Source of the DNA: Phycisphaerales bacterium
GTDB taxonomy: Bacteria; Planctomycetota; Phycisphaerae; UBA1845; UTPLA1
DNA: 64,000 nt
Direction: 5' to 3'
Assembly (NCBI GenBank): GCA_020639075.1
Contig: JACKHI010000001.1
Location: 3,286,001-3,350,000, forward strand
In this document: piece by piece, positions 58,908 to 64,000 of the stretch
Layout: each line of letters starts with the position of its first letter
How positions within the stretch are numbered: the stretch's first letter is position 1
Translations under genes and position numbers: made by a program
The notes under the pieces: generated by a model
What the model was told of the DNA's origin: nothing
Databases searched by the model: none
The model's input: the letters and a program-made list of their open reading frames with translations, nothing else

Positions 58908-60230
58908 TCATCCGCCGACGGCGACGCGATCCCTGGCCGCCGGAGCATTCGCAGCCTTCGCGGACGGCGCCGAACGGACGTCGAATTTCGCCACGACGGG
59001 GTTGTGGTCCGAACCGGACGACTCGACGGTGCCGTCGACGACCCGCAGCGATTTCGCGACATATCGCTTCGCCATTTCCGGCGAACAGAAAATGAAGTCG
59101 ATCATGCTCTTGTAGGGCGCCTTGTTGTAGGTCGCCGTTTCCTTCGGTATATCATTGACGAAGGCGTGCAAAGCCATGGGGCCCTGGCCGCGAAGCTGCT
59201 TGATCGGGTTGCTGTCCCATGTGTCATTGAAGTCGCCGCAAAGGACGAACAGCGACTTCGCGTCCCTGGCGAGTTCATCCTCCAGAACGCGACGGATCGC
59301 CTTGGTTTCGGCCATGCGCACGTGCTCGGACGTGTCGCCGCCGCGCTTACTCTTGAGGTGCACGGCGTAGATGTCGAACGGCGATGCATCGGGCGGCTCG
59401 ATTCGTACCCGAAGCAGGTCGCGTCGAAAGCTCGTGAGGCCGCCGTTGCCGTCTTCGAATCGAAGGTGGCGATAGGATGTGACGGGCCCTACGGGAAACC
59501 TCGAAAGGACGGCACAGTCGATGCCGCGTCCATCGTTCCCCTCGAAACAAACGACGTTCTGGTATCCCATATCGCCCAGCATCGCACGTGTGAAATCTTC
59601 CAGAATGCCGCGGTTTTCGACTTCCTCCAGCGCGATCACGTCGGCGTCGACCCGGTGAATTGTCGCGGCGAGCTTCTGGAGCTCTTCCCGCGATTTCTGC
59701 GGTGTACCCTCATCGCTGTGATAAGGGTCGTCGTGTGCGTCGAACATGTTCAGGACGTTGTAGGTTGCGATCGTGACGACGCCGTCGAATTTCCGATGAG
59801 ACGCTGCGGCCGGTTGATCGGGATTCGCGGTTTCGCCTGCGGCGTCGATGATCTTCACCTGGTCCGGGTGGGTAATCTCGATCTGTGGTTTTTCCTTATA
59901 CATCGAGATTCGCCCGCGGATCTGCACGAGCTTGCCTGAGTACATTGCGTCTGGCGGGGACGGGAAGTTACCCTCGCTTTTCTTTCGAACGATCGCGGTG
60001 AATGACCTGGCTCGATCGAAATTGAGAAAGACGATGGTCCTGGCTCGACCTGTCGCCTCAATGCGGCCCTGGACGATGACCTCTTTGCCGACGTAGTTGC
60101 CGGCGTCCTTCCAATCGATAATCGGCAGGCCTTCATGGGCCTGAATGGCGGGTTCGTCTGCGACAACGGCGACTGGTTGGATGAAAAGCGGCAAGGTCAC
60201 GAGCAGTGCGAGTGACAGGTGTCGGATCAT
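58908..60230 (-). CDS. Exported endonuclease/exonuclease/phosphatase-family protein
   Basis: A 440-residue exported protein. A signal peptide (HLSLALLVTLPLFIQPVAVV) leads to an OB-fold-like ~100-residue domain (VGKEVIVQGRIEATGRARTI, KLVQIRGRISMYKEKPQIEI, as in nucleic-acid-binding nuclease partners). An EEP domain follows with TIATYNVLNMFDAHDD, VIALEEVENRG (metal-binding Glu), FVLCGDFNDTWDSNPIKQL (catalytic Asp/Asn) and SSGSDHNPVVAKF (catalytic His). ATG 60230 has GGAG six bases upstream. Likely a periplasmic or extracellular nuclease or phosphodiesterase. Confidence 0.87.
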   Translation of the reverse strand: MIRHLSLALLVTLPLFIQPVAVVADEPAIQAHEGLPIIDWKDAGNYVGKEVIVQGRIEATGRARTIVFLNFDRARSFTAIVRKKSEGNFPSPPDAMYSGKLVQIRGRISMYKEKPQIEITHPDQVKIIDAAGETANPDQPAAASHRKFDGVVTIATYNVLNMFDAHDDPYHSDEGTPQKSREELQKLAATIHRVDADVIALEEVENRGILEDFTRAMLGDMGYQNVVCFEGNDGRGIDCAVLSRFPVGPVTSYRHLRFEDGNGGLTSFRRDLLRVRIEPPDASPFDIYAVHLKSKRGGDTSEHVRMAETKAIRRVLEDELARDAKSLFVLCGDFNDTWDSNPIKQLRGQGPMALHAFVNDIPKETATYNKAPYKSMIDFIFCSPEMAKRYVAKSLRVVDGTVESSGSDHNPVVAKFDVRSAPSAKAANAPAARDRVAVGG

Positions 60231-60446
60231 GTTGATCTCCAGGAAGCCGGCCAAGCGGCGTGTGGGTTGTTTTCAATCGATCGTCGTGTGATTCGGTTTC
60301 CCCTTTGAGCCTTGTATTTCAACGCGTGGCCGACGATGCAGCAACCAGCGCAGGATGAACATTCGCAGCAGACCCCGTCGGGCCGCGGCCTGATAAAATG
60401 ATCTGCGGTCGCGACCGGGCCGATACGGAATGAACGAGGTGCATTA

Positions 60447-61778
60447 TTGAAGGCTGCAGAAACCGAGAAATCCTGGCTTCGTCGCCTGCTAAGCACGCCG
60501 ATCAGGGAATTGACCGGCGGGCAGTACCGGCTTCGCTTCTGCGTGGAGTTGTGCCTGCAGGGGTTCCGGCGGCTTCGAGAGAACCGGGCAAGCCAGATGG
60601 CGGCGGCCCTGGCTTTTCGGACGATATTCGGACTCGTGCCGGTTCTGGTGATTGCGATCCTGATCTTCCGGGCATCCAGCGGCGCGGAGACCTTCGGCAA
60701 TCTGGTCGAACAGATCCTCGAGTCGGTGAACCTGGAGAGTGTGCGCAGCCCGGACGAGACGCTGACGCTCGCCGAGTGGTGCCGGCACTTCGTATCGAGC
60801 GTTGAAAGTCAGATCAGCGGCAAGGCGATCGGCGTGATCGGCATGCTGGTTCTCAGCTGGGCTGCGATCAGCCTGATCACGACGATCGAGCGAAGCTTCA
60901 ACACGATCTGTCAGGCGCCCGAGAGTCGGCCGTGGGGGCGACGGATCCCCCTCTACTGGACGATGGTGACGATCGGACCGTTTCTGCTATACCTGAGTTT
61001 TCACTTTCGCACGCAGTTCATGCGAATCGTGTCTGAGACGACCCTCGTCACGCCGTTTGCGCGGACGATCGGATTGATCACGTCGTTTCTGTCGGTATGG
61101 CTATTGCTTGTGACGCTGTACGTTCTCGTTCCGCACGCGCGGATGCGGCTTCGTGCAACGGGGCTGGGAGCGCTGATCGCGGCGATCTTGTGGACGGGCG
61201 CGACGAACCTGTTCGGCTGGTATATCGCGTGGTCGTTCAGCAAGGAGAACTCGGCGTTCACGATTCTTTACAGCTCGCTCGGATTGGTGCCACTGTTCCT
61301 GATGTGGATCTACTTTCTGTGGGTGGTCGTGTTGTATGGGCTGGAGATCGCGCACACGATCCAATTTGTCGGCAAGCGGCTCGGCGCAGGCTTGTCGGTT
61401 CGCAATGAACCACCTGTGGTGATCGACCCGGCTGCGATCGTTGTCTTGATGAAGGCGGCGAGCAATGCGTTCGCAAAAGGGAAGCCGGTCTGCGCAGACG
61501 ATCTTGTCGAGATCGTGAATGCGCCACCGGCGACGATCGAAGCGATGCTCGAGGCGTTGGCGTCGCACGGATTCCTGCACAAGATCGACGGGGAGGACGA
61601 GCCGCATTTCAGCGTGGCGCGACCGCCATCCGCGATTTCGACAAACGAGCTATTGGATGTCGCATTGTCGCTGTCGGCGAATGCGCCGGATCCCGAATCG
61701 GCATCGGCGGCGTGGATCGAGGAGTATCGGGCGGCGCAGCGCGGGCTGGATGTGCATCGAACGATTGCGGAGTTGTAG
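60447..61778 (+). CDS. YihY/BrkB-family membrane protein
   Basis: A 443-residue inner-membrane protein of the YihY/BrkB (former RNase BN) family with about six helices (IFGLVPVLVIAILIFRA, IGVIGMLVLSWAAISLITTI, PLYWTMVTIGPFLLYLSFH, IGLITSFLSVWLLLVTLYVL, ATGLGALIAAILWTGATNLF, SSLGLVPLFLMWIYFLWVVV). The family motif RENRASQMAAALAFRTIFGL at the N-terminus is present. The C-terminal ~110 residues form a soluble winged-helix-like extension (DLVEIVNAPPATIEAMLEAL). The start is TTG 60447, with GAGG seven bases upstream. Function of the family is not established. Confidence 0.9.
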   Translation: MKAAETEKSWLRRLLSTPIRELTGGQYRLRFCVELCLQGFRRLRENRASQMAAALAFRTIFGLVPVLVIAILIFRASSGAETFGNLVEQILESVNLESVRSPDETLTLAEWCRHFVSSVESQISGKAIGVIGMLVLSWAAISLITTIERSFNTICQAPESRPWGRRIPLYWTMVTIGPFLLYLSFHFRTQFMRIVSETTLVTPFARTIGLITSFLSVWLLLVTLYVLVPHARMRLRATGLGALIAAILWTGATNLFGWYIAWSFSKENSAFTILYSSLGLVPLFLMWIYFLWVVVLYGLEIAHTIQFVGKRLGAGLSVRNEPPVVIDPAAIVVLMKAASNAFAKGKPVCADDLVEIVNAPPATIEAMLEALASHGFLHKIDGEDEPHFSVARPPSAISTNELLDVALSLSANAPDPESASAAWIEEYRAAQRGLDVHRTIAEL

Positions 61779-61788
61779 TCGAATGGCG

Positions 61789-61912
61789 GGTGGCCCACCA
61801 CCTCTGGTGGTGGGGTCGCGATGATCCGTACGCGAAGAAATCGTTCGATCAAGTCGTGCGTTCGTTCCGAGCCTTCATCGTCGCGACCCCATCCCTGAAG
61901 GGATGGGCCACC
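61789..61912. repeat. Inverted pair of GGTGGCCCA palindrome modules
   Basis: Left unit 61789-61824 and right unit 61875-61912 are the same module in opposite orientation: GGTGGCCCA, then a hairpin (CCACCA/TGGTGG left; CCATCCC/GGGATGG right), then GGGGTCGCGA. The flanks are conserved while the hairpin stems differ. The 61779-62129 gap has no gene. Confidence 0.85.
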
Positions 61913-62129
61913 CGTCGGTCGTACGAGATAGGAATTTCGTACGAGCAGTTTCGCCCCAGCGAATGGCGGGGCGATGACCCGACGTACGCATTTCTGTCGT
62001 GGCGACTCGGCCTGAATATCGCGGGCAATTCGGTTCTGACTTATGATCCCGGTTGACGGCGCTCCGTGTGGTTTGAAGCGGGGCGTGATTTTGACGCGTG
62101 CAACGAGATTGCCATCCGGGAGAAGCATC

Positions 62130-62987
62130 ATGTCTATTGAATCAGCACTCATCATCGGCTCCGGAACGATGGGCCGCGGGATCGCGCAGGTCGCGGCGAC
62201 GGCCGGTCTGACGACGTACGTATTCGACGCGAACGCCGAGCAGGTCGCCTCGGCGCTGGACGCGATCGGAAAGAGTCTTTCGAAGCTGGTCGAGAAAGGA
62301 AAAGTGCCGGCTGATGTGGCCGACGGCGCGAAAAGTCGGTTGAAGAAAGCAGCCACGTTGAATGACGTTGATTGGTCGAAGGTCGGCATCGTGATCGAGG
62401 CGATCTACGAGAACTTCGATGCAAAGAAGGCGCTCTACGGCGAGTTGCAGAAGCGAATGACGCCGCAGACGATCCTGGCGAGCAACACGAGCAGCATCAG
62501 CATCACGAAACTGGCGGCGGCGACGGATCGACCCGCGAAGTTCATCGGCATGCACTTCTTCAACCCGGTGCCGCTGATGTCGCTGGTCGAAGTGATCCGC
62601 GGCATCGAGACGGACGACGCGACGATCGAAGTCGTGGAGTCGCTCGCGAAGAAGATGGGCAAGAACCCGCTGCGCTGCAACGACATGCCGGGCTTCGTGA
62701 GCAATCGCGTGCTGATGCCGCTGATCAACGAGGCGGCGTTCGCGCTGATGGAAAATGTGGCGGACGCGACGACGATCGACGAGATCATGAAGCAGGGCTG
62801 CAACTTCCCGATGGGACCGCTGACGCTGGCGGACTTCATCGGCGTGGATGTGTGTCTGAACATTCTCGAAGTCCTGCATCGGGATTTGGGCGATCCGAAG
62901 TTCCGGCCGTGCCCGCTGCTGCGAAAGCTCGTCGATGCGGGGCACTGCGGGCGGAAGAGCGGTCGCGGGTTTCATTCGTATTCGTAG
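62130..62987 (+). CDS. 3-hydroxyacyl-CoA (3-hydroxybutyryl-CoA) dehydrogenase
   Basis: A 285-residue NAD-dependent dehydrogenase that oxidises 3-hydroxyacyl-CoA in fatty acid or butyrate metabolism. Motifs: the nucleotide-binding IIGSGTMGRGIAQVAATAGL, ASNTSSISITKLAAAT, FIGMHFFNPVPLMSLVEVIR (with the catalytic His of HFFNPV), and the C-terminal domain start CNDMPGFVSNRVLMPLINEA, followed by DFIGVDVCLNILEVLHRDLG. ATG 62130 has GGAG seven bases upstream; the frame opens 29 codons earlier but not with the family N-terminus. Confidence 0.95.
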   Translation: MSIESALIIGSGTMGRGIAQVAATAGLTTYVFDANAEQVASALDAIGKSLSKLVEKGKVPADVADGAKSRLKKAATLNDVDWSKVGIVIEAIYENFDAKKALYGELQKRMTPQTILASNTSSISITKLAAATDRPAKFIGMHFFNPVPLMSLVEVIRGIETDDATIEVVESLAKKMGKNPLRCNDMPGFVSNRVLMPLINEAAFALMENVADATTIDEIMKQGCNFPMGPLTLADFIGVDVCLNILEVLHRDLGDPKFRPCPLLRKLVDAGHCGRKSGRGFHSYS

Positions 62988-63017
62988 AGCGCGGATTCAG
63001 GTTTGGCATCTTCCAAT

Positions 63018-63279
63018 GATCCCGGAGGGATCGAGTGAGGATTGCCCACCCTCTCAAGTGGGATTTGGCGATCATCCAATTCGGATTGCCGTCCTGCAGG
63101 GACGGCGCGAACGAAGGCGGCAATCATGTCGTCCCTCCGGGACGACAATGCACAATCAAGCGACACGTATCCCCGCGTTGAAACGCGGGGCTATTTTCAC
63201 CTGATCCCTACGGGATCAATGGCACGCTCGGCCTGGATGGTCAAGGCAAATACTCGGACACGATCTCGACGGGATCGAT
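63018..63279. repeat. Tandem array of diverse short hairpins
   Basis: In the 354-base gap before trpS, hairpins follow one another at 63018-63032 (GATCCC stem), 63045-63062 (CCCAC stem), 63088-63106 (GCCGTCC stem), 63128-63146 (GTCGTCCC stem), 63171-63190 (CCCCGCGTT stem), 63202-63218 (TGATCCC stem) and a looser one about 63261-63277. Stems differ but share the RNCC/GGNY style. None is followed by a T run, so ordinary termination is unlikely. Confidence 0.8.
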
Positions 63280-63341
63280 CACACGTAACGACACTCGCGA
63301 CGCACCACGCGCGCGTCGCTGAATGAACTGGCAGATAACTC

Positions 63342-64000
63342 ATGCGAAAACGCGTACTCCACGGTACACAACCATCGGGCAAGCTTCATCTGGGGAACTA
63401 CTTCGGCGCGATGTCCCAGCACGTCGCCGGGCAGGACGAGTTCGAGAGTTTCATCTTCATCGCGAACTACCACGCACTGAACACGATCCATGACGCCGAG
63501 ACGCTCCGCCAGTTCACGCTCGACGTCGCGCTTGATTACCTCGCTGTGGGACTCGATCCGGAGAAAGCGTACCTCTATCGCCAGAGCGACGTGCCGGAAG
63601 TGACGGAGCTGACGTGGATTCTCTCGACGGTGACGGGCAAGGGCCTGCTCGAGCGCGCCGTCAGCTACAAAGACAAAGTCGCGCGGGGGCAGGCGGCGAG
63701 CATGGGGCTGTTCTGCTACCCGGTCCTGCAGGCGGCAGACATTCTGATCGTGGACAGTGATCTGGTGCCGGTCGGCAAGGACCAGGTGCAGCACATCGAG
63801 ATGACCGCGGACATGGCGGGCTATTTCAACGGCGTTTACGGCGCGGACCTTCTGAAGCAACCGGCGGCGAAGCTGAACGATGCGGCGATCGTGCCCGGCA
63901 TCGACGGCGAGAAGATGAGCAAGAGCTACGGCAACGCGATCGAACTCTTCGACACGCCCAAGAATGCGAAGAAACGGATCATGAGCATCAAGACGGATTC
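63342..64000 (+). CDS. trpS: Tryptophanyl-tRNA synthetase (3' end cut by window edge)
   Basis: Charges tRNA-Trp with tryptophan. The first ~219 residues are visible: the HIGH-type motif in PSGKLHLGNYFGAMSQH, FIFIANYHALNT, tryptophan-pocket segment MGLFCYPVLQAADILIVDSD, VPVGKDQVQHIEMTADMAGY, and the KMSKS loop in DGEKMSKSYGN. The start ATG 63342 gives MRKRVLHGTQPSG, the usual class Ic beginning. The gene runs past the window end. It follows the hairpin array on the plus strand. Confidence 0.97.
   Translation, partial: MRKRVLHGTQPSGKLHLGNYFGAMSQHVAGQDEFESFIFIANYHALNTIHDAETLRQFTLDVALDYLAVGLDPEKAYLYRQSDVPEVTELTWILSTVTGKGLLERAVSYKDKVARGQAASMGLFCYPVLQAADILIVDSDLVPVGKDQVQHIEMTADMAGYFNGVYGADLLKQPAAKLNDAAIVPGIDGEKMSKSYGNAIELFDTPKNAKKRIMSIKTD

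Noticed and set aside
61712..62056. 114-residue plus frame across the GGTGGCCCA repeats
   Set aside because: It is made mainly of the palindrome repeats and overlaps the end of the BrkB gene in another frame.
63018..63279. CRISPR array
   Set aside because: The units before trpS are hairpins of different sequence, not identical direct repeats with unique spacers; no cas genes nearby.

Overview
The window (about 60% GC, dense genes on both strands) looks like a chromosomal piece of a planctomycete, probably Phycisphaerae-like. This is an inference from gene content: secreted proteins full of DCNxNGxxDxCE/DxNxDGxxD calcium-binding (dockerin-like) motifs, a PEP-CTERM protein, a planctomycete-type ECF sigma factor next to a giant Ser/Thr kinase with a WD40-like sensor region, and secreted DUF1080-like proteins. 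No phage, IS element or CRISPR array was seen.

Layout. 1-4061 (minus): a methionine operon behind a SAM-I-type riboswitch with its own promoter and terminator (homoserine dehydrogenase, ACT-less aspartokinase, cystathionine gamma-synthase-like enzyme). 4146-5420: unknown protein. 5722-9839: quinol-dependent NO reductase with a cupin and a methyltransferase, divergent from an Rrf2 regulator across overlapping promoters with two palindromic operators. 9902-10321: MscL. 10592-14633: secreted FG-GAP/dockerin protein and PEP-CTERM protein. 14960-18587: polysaccharide flippase, acyltransferase, glycosyltransferase. 18819-26037: prolyl oligopeptidase, WD40-dockerin protein, tRNA-Pro and secreted proteins. 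26339-31754: a two-gene unit of a KAP-like membrane P-loop NTPase and a coiled-coil membrane protein. 32170-38380 and on to 42734: YebC, a huge TPR protein, an HhH protein with a histone-H1-like tail, then the translation cluster rbfA-DUF503-infB-nusA. 43004-49658: sugar-type ABC ATPase, DUF89 protein and two paralogous secreted proteins. 49975-54970: WD40 Ser/Thr kinase plus its ECF sigma factor. 55217-60230: CaCA exchanger, AccD, small secreted protein, a small-peptide locus, secreted nuclease-like protein. 60447-64000: BrkB/YihY protein, 3-hydroxyacyl-CoA dehydrogenase and the 5' part of trpS.

The most striking item is at 57755-58516 (minus). It is a self-contained transcription unit with a near-consensus promoter, two tandem 40-residue hydrophobic peptide genes (12 nucleotide differences, 10 of them silent), a tail rich in hairpins and a very strong terminator. 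It matches nothing I recognise. A second theme is a family of short palindromes attached to the octamer GGGTGCCA (or GGTGGCCCA). These are scattered between genes, and two copies lie in frame inside the Ser/Thr kinase gene. The KAP-like NTPase/coiled-coil pair is a third candidate for an undescribed system.
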